From Oscillospiraceae bacterium (GTDB lineage Bacteria > Bacillota > Clostridia > Oscillospirales > CAG-272): a DNA stretch of 64,000 nucleotides. The stretch covers positions 50,539-114,538 of the forward strand of contig SVSG01000004.1 in NCBI GenBank assembly GCA_015064415.1, written 5' to 3'. Under the pieces are notes generated by a model. That model saw only the letters and a list, made by a program, of their open reading frames with translations, made no database searches and was not told the origin of the DNA. Position numbers and translations under genes: made by a program. The stretch's first letter is position 1. Every line of letters begins with the position of its first letter. Shown piece by piece: positions 1 to 7,887 of this stretch.

Positions 1-1880
1 CGTTCGATGAGCTTGGCATCAACACGCTTTTTGTGGACGAGGCACATAACTATAAAAACGTAACGCTGCATACAGGTATTACGCGTGTGCGCGGCCTTTC
101 CGACAACGGCTCGAAAAAGTGTGACGGTATGATGGATAAGGTACATTGTGTACAGCGGCAGAACAACGGCGGACGTGTGATTATGGCGACAGGCACGCCG
201 ATCACCAACTCGATCACCGATCTGTTTATTTTGCAAAAGTATCTGCAAGAGGGCGAGCTGGAGTTTCTCGGCATTTGCAATTTTGATGAGTGGGTTGGGA
301 TGTTTGGCAAGAAGGTCAGTGAGTTTGAAATTGACGTGGACACCAATAACTACCATTTGGCTACACGCTTTGCCAAGTTTTGCAACGTGCCCGAGCTCAC
401 CGCCATTCTTTCCAACGTCAGCGATTTTTATCGCGTGGACGGTAGTATGGGGCTCCCCGATTTTGACGGTTACAGTGATGTGATCTGTCGGGGGAGTGAC
501 GATTTCAAGGATTATTTGCGCGACATTTCCAAGCGCGCGGATGACGTGCGCAAAAAACGCGTGAATAAAAAACAGGATAATCTTCTGAAGATCACCACCG
601 ACGGGCGTAAGGCGGCTTTGGATATGCGCCTGATCGACTTTGCATACGGTCTGGATGAGGAATCGAAGGTCTATCGCTGCGCCGAGAAAATTGCGGATAT
701 TTACGCCAAAACACGCGAGAACAAAAATATTCAGATGGTCTTTTGTGACAGCTCGACGCCGAAGATGGGCTTTAATCTTTACGATGAGCTGCGCGATCTT
801 CTTTCTGCTATGGGTGTGCCGCGAAACGAGATCGCCTTCATTCACGATGCGGACAGCGACGATAAAAAGCGTCTGCTTTTTCACGATCTGCAAGAGGGAA
901 ACGTGTCGGTGGTGATCGGCTCCACCTTCAAGATGGGGCTTGGTGTCAACGTGCAAAAGCGCCTGTGCGCCCTGCACCACCTTGACGTGCCGTGGAAGCC
1001 CGCCGATATGGTACAACGAGAAGGCAGAATTCTGCGACAGGGAAACGAATGTGAAGCGGTTGAGCTCTTCCGTTACGTGACAAAGGGCAGCTTCGACGCG
1101 TATTCCTGGCAGCTTCTTGAAAAAAAGCAGACCTTTATCAGCCAGATCCTGGCGGGGTGCATCTACGACCGTGAGGGAGATGACGTCGATGAAGCAGTGT
1201 TGAATTATGCCGAGGTCAAGGCGCTGGCTGTGGGCAATCCTCTCATCAAGCGCCGCGTGGAGATCGCCAATGAGATCGACAAATACCGCATTTTGCGTCG
1301 TGATTTCCTGGAGGAGCGCAAGAAGCAGGAAAAGGAGCTTTCCGAGCTTCCCGAAAAGATCCGTCAGCAGCAAAAACGCATTGAGGGTGTGGAGGGGGAT
1401 ATGGCGTACTACGCCGCGCACAAGATCGACTACACCAAACTGAAATATGCGGAGCAAAAGGAGATCCGCGATCTCATTTACACCGCCGTCAAGACAAAGG
1501 TAAATCAGCCCTTTGAAACGAAGGTGCTGACCTATCAGGGCTTTGATGTGGTGGTTCCCGCCCGTATGATTCCTAAAATGCCCACGCAAAAGGAGGGCGC
1601 TGCGGCAAGGGAGCCGATCCCTTATGTGTTTGTCAAGCGCGAGGCGGTATATTACGTGGAGATCGAAAGCCACGCGGGTATCACCAAACGCCTGAATAAT
1701 CTGTTGGAAAATTTGCAGCATGAAAAGGAACGCCGAGAGGAACATCTGCAGTCACTTTTTTATCGCAAGAAGGCGCTTGAAGAGGAGCTCAAAAAGACAG
1801 GGAATACCTACGTAGAGGAAATTGAGGGCTTGCAGGAGGAGCTGCAAAAAATTGAAGAAAGCTTGGGGTTAACAGCATGA
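1..1880 (+). CDS. SNF2/DEAH-type helicase, C-terminal part (5' end outside window)
   Basis: The reading frame is already open at the window start (first full codon at 3) and encodes about 625 visible residues of a superfamily 2 DNA helicase. The Walker B motif VDEAH is at visible residues 11-15, motif III ATGTPITNS near residue 62, and the arginine-finger motif VI QREGRILRQGN near residue 340. The tail after about residue 410 is rich in Lys/Glu and predicts long coiled coils. Such C-termini occur in very large helicase/N6-methylase fusion proteins of Clostridial conjugative elements and phages, but the methylase half would lie outside the window, so that assignment is inference. The stop overlaps the next ATG (ATGA at 1877-1880), so the two genes are translationally coupled. 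Confidence 0.85.
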   Translation, partial: FDELGINTLFVDEAHNYKNVTLHTGITRVRGLSDNGSKKCDGMMDKVHCVQRQNNGGRVIMATGTPITNSITDLFILQKYLQEGELEFLGICNFDEWVGMFGKKVSEFEIDVDTNNYHLATRFAKFCNVPELTAILSNVSDFYRVDGSMGLPDFDGYSDVICRGSDDFKDYLRDISKRADDVRKKRVNKKQDNLLKITTDGRKAALDMRLIDFAYGLDEESKVYRCAEKIADIYAKTRENKNIQMVFCDSSTPKMGFNLYDELRDLLSAMGVPRNEIAFIHDADSDDKKRLLFHDLQEGNVSVVIGSTFKMGLGVNVQKRLCALHHLDVPWKPADMVQREGRILRQGNECEAVELFRYVTKGSFDAYSWQLLEKKQTFISQILAGCIYDREGDDVDEAVLNYAEVKALAVGNPLIKRRVEIANEIDKYRILRRDFLEERKKQEKELSELPEKIRQQQKRIEGVEGDMAYYAAHKIDYTKLKYAEQKEIRDLIYTAVKTKVNQPFETKVLTYQGFDVVVPARMIPKMPTQKEGAAAREPIPYVFVKREAVYYVEIESHAGITKRLNNLLENLQHEKERREEHLQSLFYRKKALEEELKKTGNTYVEEIEGLQEELQKIEESLGLTA

Positions 1881-2992
1881 ATGAAACGAATACCAATATG
1901 CCGATCTTGTCGGTGGAAAGAACGATCGAGCACCTCTCTCGCGCTTATTGCACAGTGGTGAAAAACGGAATCTCGCCCAAGGTGTTGCCCTCGGTGATGC
2001 TTTGGGGGCCGCCCGGTGTAGGTAAATCGCAAGCGGTGAGGCAAATTGCCCGCGATATTGAGCGCGAAACGGGGAAAATGGTGCGCGTGACCGATGTGCG
2101 GTTGCTGCTGTTCAATCCTATTGACCTGCGCGGCATTCCCACCGCCAATGCCGATAAAACGCTTGCGATCTGGCTAAAGCCCCAGATCTTTCAAATGAGT
2201 GACGACGAAAACGTGGTCAATATCCTTTTTCTTGACGAGATCTCTGCTGCGCCGCAATCGGTGCAGGCGGCGGCATATCAGATCACGCTGGACCGTGTGG
2301 TGGGTGAACATAAATTGCCCGACAACTGTATTGTCATCGCGGCGGGTAACCGCGTGACCGACAAATCGGTATCCTTCAAAATGCCCAAAGCGCTTGCCAA
2401 CCGTCTGTTGCACATCGAGGTGGAGGGCAGCTTTGAATCCTGGGCGAATTGGGCGGTGAAGGCAGGGATCCACCGGAAGGTGCTTGGGTTTTTGTCCTTC
2501 CGCATGGATTGCCTGTTTGGCTTTGACGCCACGCGGGACGATCTGGCGTTTGCAACGCCCCGCTCCTGGGAGATGGTAAGCCATCTGCTATGTAACGTGA
2601 GCGAAGATGAAAAGGAGATCTTTCCGCTGATTGCGGGCCTTGTCGGCAGCGCGACTGCTATCGAATTCCGTTCCTGGTGCAAGGTCTATGCTTCACTGCC
2701 CGACATCAAGGGAATTTTTGCAGGCACCGTTACCGACGTGCCGAGAGCGTCGGACACGCTTTACGCGGTGGTCTCCTCGATGATCGCGTATGCAAGAGAA
2801 CACCGTGATGACCTTGCGGCAATCGGCAATTCCTTGCATTATGCATCCAAAATGCCTGCTGACTATACCGCACTTTTGCTCAAAAGCTACGCGCTGCTGG
2901 AGGAGGGATACTGCGAGGTGCTGCGAAAGATTCCCGAATATTTTGACCTGGCTCGGGAAATGGGGCTTGTGAGAAATGGAAGAATTCGATAA
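1877..2992 (+). CDS. MoxR-type AAA+ ATPase
   Basis: A 371-residue AAA+ ATPase with Walker A GPPGVGKS (residues 44-51), Walker B ILFLDE (116-121) and a sensor 1 Asn in AAGN (157). The layout matches the MoxR/dynein-like AAA ATPases that remodel partner proteins, most often a von Willebrand factor A (VWA) protein encoded next door, which is the case here. It overlaps the helicase by 4 bases and the following VWA gene by 17 bases, so the three are almost certainly co-translated. The substrate cannot be told from sequence; a remodelling role on a nucleoprotein complex of the cassette is inference. Confidence 0.85.
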   Translation: MNETNTNMPILSVERTIEHLSRAYCTVVKNGISPKVLPSVMLWGPPGVGKSQAVRQIARDIERETGKMVRVTDVRLLLFNPIDLRGIPTANADKTLAIWLKPQIFQMSDDENVVNILFLDEISAAPQSVQAAAYQITLDRVVGEHKLPDNCIVIAAGNRVTDKSVSFKMPKALANRLLHIEVEGSFESWANWAVKAGIHRKVLGFLSFRMDCLFGFDATRDDLAFATPRSWEMVSHLLCNVSEDEKEIFPLIAGLVGSATAIEFRSWCKVYASLPDIKGIFAGTVTDVPRASDTLYAVVSSMIAYAREHRDDLAAIGNSLHYASKMPADYTALLLKSYALLEEGYCEVLRKIPEYFDLAREMGLVRNGRIR

Positions 2993-4367
2993 GAAAACCT
3001 ATGAGATCGTCAAACGCTTGCAGAATGCGCGATTGTCACTGCTTGTCAAGTACCCCTTTTATGCGCTGCTTTTGATGTATATGAAATTTTCTATTGACCT
3101 TGACTGTGAGACCGCCTATACCGATGGCGAGCGTGTGGCGTTTAATCCTGTTTTTCTTAATGAGATCGGTGAGGGCGAGCTGGAGTTTGTTTTGATGCAT
3201 GAGGTGCTGCACGCGGCGCTGGGGCATCCGTTTCGACATTTCTATGGCTGTGATGCCGATCTTTTCAATAAGGCGTGCGATGTGGTGGTTAATTCCAATA
3301 TTTTGTATAGCTTACAAATGGATAAAAGAAGCATTGCGTTTCCCAAAATCGGTGATGCTATGCACCTAACTCCCGACGGTGACGAGGGGTATTTGCATTC
3401 GGTGGAGGAAGTCTACGAAATGTTGCTTGCGCACAAGCCAAAAAAGCAAAAGAAAAAGGAGCCGCCTAATAGGGGCAAGGGTGAATTTGGTGGCGGAGCG
3501 AAAGGGGAGGCAAGGGCAAAGGATCAGAGTGGCGGTGGTGGGGACGATGCACTGGAAAAGCTGATTGCTTCTATCAAGGAGAAAACCAGAGAACGTGCTG
3601 AGAAGGCGAAAAACAGCAACTCCTCCAAAGAAGATGGCAATGGGCTTGGGCAGTTTGACGATCACAGTCATTGGCCCGGTGAAGACGAGGATCGCTCACA
3701 AAGGCAGGAGTGGCTCGAGCGCATGATCGCGGCAACCGACATTATTTCGCACGGTGAAGGGAATAACGGTGCAGGTGCGGTGCCGATGACGGTACAGCGC
3801 GAGATGAAAAAACTAACACAAGCGACACTGGATTGGCGCACGATCTTAAACGATTTCGTACAGGAGGAAATCAACGATTATTCCTTTGCGCCCCCCGATA
3901 AGCGTATGGAGGATTCTCCCTTTTTCCTCCCTGATTTCAATGAAAAGGATGAAACGGTCAAGGATATCCTCTTTATGGTGGATACGTCAGGGTCGATGAG
4001 CGATGAGCAGATCACCGCGTGTTACAGTGAGATCTTGGGTGCCATTGAGCAATTTGGCGGAAAGTTGCAGGGCAAACTCGGCTTTTTTGATGCCGTTGTG
4101 GTGGAACCAACGTCTTTTGAAAATGAGGACGAGTTCAAGATCATTCGCCCCGAGGGGGGAGGGGGCACCTCTTTTCAAATTATTTTCGAGTACGTGCGCA
4201 AAAACATGGAACAAAACCTGCCCGTGAGTATTGTGATACTGACGGATGGCATGGCGCCATTTCCTAAGGAGGAAATGGCAATGGATATCCCCGTTTTGTG
4301 GATCATCAATAACGAAGAGGTCACCCCGCCATGGGGGAAGATCGCGAGGATCAAGGAAGAAAGATGA
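2976..4367 (+). CDS. VWA-like protein with N-terminal metallopeptidase-like domain
   Basis: A 463-residue two-domain protein. The N-terminal part contains a zincin-type HExxH motif (HEVLH, residues 75-79, extended by AALGH), typical of the putative metallopeptidase domain found fused to VWA-like domains. A low-complexity Lys/Gly/Glu linker covers about residues 150-235. The C-terminal VWA fold carries the metal-binding MIDAS motif DTSGSMS (336-342), with a later GGGGTS and a TDG motif. It starts inside the MoxR gene (17-base overlap). MoxR plus VWA pairs work as chaperone and adaptor for protein or complex maturation; whether the HExxH is catalytic here is not known. No signal peptide is seen, so it is likely cytoplasmic. 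Confidence 0.85.
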   Translation: MEEFDKKTYEIVKRLQNARLSLLVKYPFYALLLMYMKFSIDLDCETAYTDGERVAFNPVFLNEIGEGELEFVLMHEVLHAALGHPFRHFYGCDADLFNKACDVVVNSNILYSLQMDKRSIAFPKIGDAMHLTPDGDEGYLHSVEEVYEMLLAHKPKKQKKKEPPNRGKGEFGGGAKGEARAKDQSGGGGDDALEKLIASIKEKTRERAEKAKNSNSSKEDGNGLGQFDDHSHWPGEDEDRSQRQEWLERMIAATDIISHGEGNNGAGAVPMTVQREMKKLTQATLDWRTILNDFVQEEINDYSFAPPDKRMEDSPFFLPDFNEKDETVKDILFMVDTSGSMSDEQITACYSEILGAIEQFGGKLQGKLGFFDAVVVEPTSFENEDEFKIIRPEGGGGTSFQIIFEYVRKNMEQNLPVSIVILTDGMAPFPKEEMAMDIPVLWIINNEEVTPPWGKIARIKEER

Positions 4368-4377
4368 GGAGAGTAAG

Positions 4378-6336
4378 ATGAACAAATTGCACCGAATGAG
4401 AGAACTGATTGAAGAGATCAAAGCGGCTGACGAGGCATATTTCGGCAAGGATGCGCCTTTGATGCAGGACCGCCAATACGATGCCTTGATGGCAGAGCTC
4501 GTCGAGCTGGAAAAGGAAACGGGCATCCGCTTCAAAAGCTCGCCCACGGGGCGCGTGGGAGGAGAGGTCAGCCGGGAGCTGAAGGCCGTTGAGCATACCA
4601 AACCGATGCTTTCCTGCAACAAAACTAAAAACGTGCAGGATATTGCCCATTTTGCCGCAGGACAGGACGTGGTGCTTTCTTGGAAGATGGATGGCCTTAC
4701 GCTGGTGTTGCGTTATGAGAACGGCAAAATGGTGCAAGCGATCACGCGCGGCAGCGAGGGGCTTGTGGGCGAGGACGTGACACACACGGTATCGCATTTT
4801 CGCAATATTCCGTTTATCATTCCGTGCAAGGAGCGCTTTGAGGTGCGCGGCGAGGGCGTTGTCTCCTATGAGGATTTTAAGATCTTAACCAAGCTGGGGG
4901 AGGGCAGCTCCCATCCCCGCAATGTGGCGGCGGGCGCGGTACGCTCGCTGTGTGCCGACCGCGGCAAGCTCTCGCACTTGGATTTCTTTGCTTTTGAATT
5001 GATCAAGGAAAACGCGCCTGCAACCAAGTGTGAGCAGCTGCGGTTTCTGAAGGAAAACAACTTCGATGTGGTGGAGCACAAATTCCTTTCGCGGGAGTGC
5101 ACGCGCGAGGAGGTTGTGGAGGCGCTGGAAAAATGGACTCCCGCCGACTTTGCCTACCCCGTGGACGGTGTGGTGGTGGAGTATGATGATATCGCCTACG
5201 GCAAGAGCTTGGGGGCTACGGCACATCACGAAAAACGTATGCTGGCACTTAAGTGGAAGGATGAACTGAAACAAAGCGTGTTTCGGGGGGTAGAGCTCAT
5301 TACCACGCGAACGGGTGTGGTCAGCATTGTGGCGAAGTTCGACGAGGTAGAGATCGACGGTAGCCGCGTGCATCGTGCCAACATGCACAACCTCGATAAT
5401 TTTGAAAAATATTGCTTTGGCAAGGGGGACATCATTCAGGTCTATAAGGCGAATATGATTATACCGCAGATTGCCGAAAACCTGACCCGTAGCGGCACTT
5501 ATGTCTTGCCGCGCTTTTGCTCCAGCTGCGGCGAGGAGCTGACGGTGCGCACCTCGCCTGGCGGCGTGCGCGAGCTGTATTGCCCCAACGAGGAGTGCCT
5601 TGCACGCAATGCACAGAAGATCGCTCGTTTTTGCGATAAAAATGCGATGAACATTGACGGACTTTCGGCGAAGGTGTTGGAGCGCATGATGGCATACGGT
5701 TGGATCAAGAGCTTTAAAGACCTTTATCAGCTTCATCTGCACGAGGAGGAGATTGTTAACACCCCCAACTTTGGCGTGGATTGGTATCAAAGCATTCGCG
5801 GCGAGATCGAGAAAAGCCGCAGGTGCTATATGTATCAGTTTTTGGTGGGGCTTGGCATTCCGCACATAGGTCCCGAGGCAGCGAAAATTTTGCATCAGTA
5901 CTATTACGGCGTGATGCAGAATTTTGAGAAGGCGATCAAGGAGGGCTTTCCCTTTTCGCATATCGCAGGTGTTTCCGAGGTGCAGGAGCGTGCTATCTAT
6001 CGGTGGTATGAGAGCGAACAAGAGCGAAAAACGCTGCACACGCTGATGGCTGAGCTGACTTTTGTGGGGAGTGGAAAAGCAGAAGACGATCAAAAAAATC
6101 CCTTCCGTGATACAGAGGTGGTGTTGACGGGAACTTTTGAGCGTTTTTCGCGCCAGGATCTGATCGAGCTTTTTGCCTCGTTTGGCGCGTGTGTGAGGGA
6201 GTTTGTGGGGGAGACCACCGATTATTTGATTTACGGTGCGCTTCCCGGCAGCAAAAAGGTAGGGGCGGCACTCAAATACGGGGTGAACATGATCAGCGAG
6301 CAAAAGCTCGGTGAACTACTGGAACAGAACTTGTAA
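4378..6336 (+). CDS. ligA: NAD-dependent DNA ligase, divergent LigA type
   Basis: A 652-residue protein with the full LigA domain order. The Ia-like N-terminus binds NAD (DRQYD, SSPTGRVG). The adenylation domain has the nucleotidyl-acceptor lysine in WKMDG (Lys103) and a TRGSEG loop. Then come an OB fold, a Cys4 zinc finger (CSSC...CPNEEC, around residues 378-400), helix-hairpin-helix repeats and a C-terminal BRCT domain (about 575-650). It would seal nicks using NAD+. The start at 4378 is chosen because AGGAGAG sits just upstream; an in-frame ATG at 4246 lies inside the VWA gene without a ribosome site. The sequence is unlike housekeeping LigA at the active site (SWKMDG instead of E-K-L-D-G, SCNKT instead of SL.N), suggesting an element-borne second ligase. 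Confidence 0.9.
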   Translation: MNKLHRMRELIEEIKAADEAYFGKDAPLMQDRQYDALMAELVELEKETGIRFKSSPTGRVGGEVSRELKAVEHTKPMLSCNKTKNVQDIAHFAAGQDVVLSWKMDGLTLVLRYENGKMVQAITRGSEGLVGEDVTHTVSHFRNIPFIIPCKERFEVRGEGVVSYEDFKILTKLGEGSSHPRNVAAGAVRSLCADRGKLSHLDFFAFELIKENAPATKCEQLRFLKENNFDVVEHKFLSRECTREEVVEALEKWTPADFAYPVDGVVVEYDDIAYGKSLGATAHHEKRMLALKWKDELKQSVFRGVELITTRTGVVSIVAKFDEVEIDGSRVHRANMHNLDNFEKYCFGKGDIIQVYKANMIIPQIAENLTRSGTYVLPRFCSSCGEELTVRTSPGGVRELYCPNEECLARNAQKIARFCDKNAMNIDGLSAKVLERMMAYGWIKSFKDLYQLHLHEEEIVNTPNFGVDWYQSIRGEIEKSRRCYMYQFLVGLGIPHIGPEAAKILHQYYYGVMQNFEKAIKEGFPFSHIAGVSEVQERAIYRWYESEQERKTLHTLMAELTFVGSGKAEDDQKNPFRDTEVVLTGTFERFSRQDLIELFASFGACVREFVGETTDYLIYGALPGSKKVGAALKYGVNMISEQKLGELLEQNL

Positions 6337-6349
6337 AAGGAGAATAAAA

Positions 6350-6904
6350 ATGAAAGAGATTTGGGTATTATCTATTAAAACATCGCTTCCCGGCACTTGC
6401 TGCAATGCGAGAGATTTGAAAACCGAATTTTATGCATTTGACAGCTTTGAAGAAGCGCGTGCGGCAACACGCGGCGTTTTGAAAAAGCTCGCGTTCGGTG
6501 AAGAAAACGCTATGTTTGACGGCAACGGAAATATGATTTACTTGCGTGAATATGTTGACAATGCCTATGATGAGGAAATTGACGGAGAACCTTCTTGCAA
6601 GGCGGTGCTGGAAGCATTTTACGCGCTGTTTTTGGATGTCTTGGCGGGAAAAAACGTTGTTTTCAATATCGAAGAAAGCTATTCCGATTGTATGATTGCG
6701 TATGAATACAGCGACGGAATGATTGATTTTTGCGGCGAATACGACGGACCTATTAACGGATACGAGCCGATTATCAAGACCAATATGTTTTCTATGATCG
6801 AGGAAAAAGATTATTACCTCTATCTTGATGATGCGTTTGGGCAGGATGATGACACATCCGAGCTTTATATTGATTTGAGAAAAGCAAAGAAATACGAGAG
6901 TTGA
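6350..6904 (+). CDS. acidic hypothetical protein of the left cassette
   Basis: A 184-residue soluble protein, strongly acidic, with no recognisable domain, signal peptide or membrane segment. The start at 6350 follows an AAAAGGAG ribosome site 13 bases after the ligase stop, so it belongs to the same operon. It contains two Cys next to each other (TCCNAR, residues 16-21) and an acidic tail rich in Asp, Glu and Tyr. Function unknown; a small acidic partner of the ligase or a DNA mimic are possible but unsupported guesses. Confidence 0.75.
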   Translation: MKEIWVLSIKTSLPGTCCNARDLKTEFYAFDSFEEARAATRGVLKKLAFGEENAMFDGNGNMIYLREYVDNAYDEEIDGEPSCKAVLEAFYALFLDVLAGKNVVFNIEESYSDCMIAYEYSDGMIDFCGEYDGPINGYEPIIKTNMFSMIEEKDYYLYLDDAFGQDDDTSELYIDLRKAKKYES

Positions 6905-6905
6905 C

Positions 6906-7001
6906 ATGAATTCGATTCTGCAACGTGCCTATGACAATCTGCTCTCCCTCTACGGCGAGAGTTTGCCCATCGAAATAATCTTTGGAAGTGAAACGAGATA
7001 A
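6906..7001 (+). CDS. micro-ORF, 31 residues, coupled by TAATG
   Basis: A short frame (ATG 6906, TAA 6999-7001) fills exactly the space between the acidic protein and the next gene. It begins 2 bases after the upstream stop and its stop overlaps the following ATG in a TAATG arrangement. The predicted peptide starts MNSILQRAYDNLLSLYGESL and ends in SETR. The ribosome site is weak (GAGAG). It could be a genuine small protein, a leader that couples translation of the next gene, or the remnant of a longer gene. Confidence 0.4.
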   Translation: MNSILQRAYDNLLSLYGESLPIEIIFGSETR

Positions 7002-7396
7002 TGTGCGGATTTGAATTTAGAAACGCCCATCCGCACGGTTTGATCGGGCTCGGAGATTGTGTCAAGCAAGCCATCTGCCATGCTACGGGGCTTTCGTATA
7101 TGTGCGTGCAACGGGGGCTCAACAGAACCAAAGAGATCACAGGCGCCAAAACCTATAATGAGCTACGCAATGCCGAAACGTATATTCGCGCGATCGGCGC
7201 GAAGTCAGTGCCGATCGGCAAGGCGTGGACGGTGGCGCAGGCGGTGGACAAGCTTGCGACAAAGGGCAAGAATGGCAGCTACATCATTGATACGAAAACG
7301 CATTGGACGGCAGCAGTGATTGAAAACGGCGAGGGGAAGATCGTTGATCTTTGGAATCCCGGCAAAGAAATCGCTATCCGCGTGTGGGAGTTTTGA
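7001..7396 (+). CDS. small papain-fold (C39-like) cysteine peptidase-like protein
   Basis: A 131-residue protein with a papain-like order of candidate catalytic residues: Cys20 in GDCV, His101 in THW and Asp116/Asn119 in VDLWN. The GDCVxxAI...ATG start followed by a late HWTAAV and D.W segment resembles small predicted cysteine peptidases carried by phages and conjugative elements. No signal peptide is present. ATG overlaps the stop of the micro-ORF. Activity is not demonstrated; the fold call rests on motif order and spacing. It is the last intact gene of the cassette, and the sequence changes to a chromosomal remnant a few bases later. Confidence 0.6.
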   Translation: MCGFEFRNAHPHGLIGLGDCVKQAICHATGLSYMCVQRGLNRTKEITGAKTYNELRNAETYIRAIGAKSVPIGKAWTVAQAVDKLATKGKNGSYIIDTKTHWTAAVIENGEGKIVDLWNPGKEIAIRVWEF

Positions 7397-7404
7397 TGCA
7401 GTAA

Positions 7405-7626
7405 GGCCAAAAGGACTCGCATCTGATCCCTCATACCCAGTGGTATCCCGGTGGCGTTGATTGGGATAGCTTTATCCGTGGCTTGAAGGAGATCGGTTAT
7501 CGCGGTCCGTTGGCGTTTGAAACCTTCCGCGGCGTGGATATGTTCCCCGAGGACGTGCAGGAGGAGGCGTTGAAGCTGGTCAGTGCCATCGGCCGTTCCA
7601 TCCGCCGCAGAATTCTGACGCCTTGA
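7405..7626 (+). pseudogene. 5'-truncated sugar phosphate isomerase/epimerase remnant
   Basis: An open frame without a usable start runs from a stop codon at 7402 to TGA 7624-7626. It reads as the C-terminal third of a xylose isomerase-like TIM-barrel protein: KDSHLIP, then GGVDWDSF, then EIGYRGPLAFE. In this family those segments follow the conserved H-x-DN strand (compare HIHDND in the isomerase at 44501-45346). About 200 upstream residues are missing. The truncation point abuts the end of the cassette, so it marks an insertion or deletion boundary, or possibly an assembly join. Confidence 0.75.
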
Positions 7627-7671
7627 GTGTGAGGTCCGGAGAGCTTTATTTAAAACGATCTGAAAAATAAA

Positions 7672-7712
7672 GGGCAAGAAAAGGAGAGGGGTTCCTTTTC
7701 TTGTCCTTTTTG
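7672..7712 (+). terminator. Rho-independent terminator after the isomerase remnant
   Basis: A 14-bp stem (7672-7685 with 7693-7706, one G-U pair), loop of 7, then a T-rich run. It lies downstream of the truncated isomerase and upstream of the next promoter. Confidence 0.8.
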
Positions 7713-7821
7713 TTTTTGTCGCGGCGCGGGTCTCACGTCATCGCGAGCTTTGCGTCACGGGCGGTGGGGAAGAATAAGATCGAAAATATAACTTTTTGGG
7801 AAAAGACGGTGCGCTGTGTTC

Positions 7822-7850
7822 TTGACACGGCTTTTTTTATGTGCTATACT
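7822..7850 (+). promoter_or_regulatory. sigma-A promoter for the TIM-barrel glycosidase-like gene
   Basis: TTGACA at 7822-7827, 17-bp spacer, TATACT at 7845-7850. The predicted start site is near 7857 and the ribosome site AGAAGGAGAG is at 7871. Confidence 0.85.
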
Positions 7851-7887
7851 AACTTCGATCCTAAACAAGCAGAAGGAGAGCTTCGCT

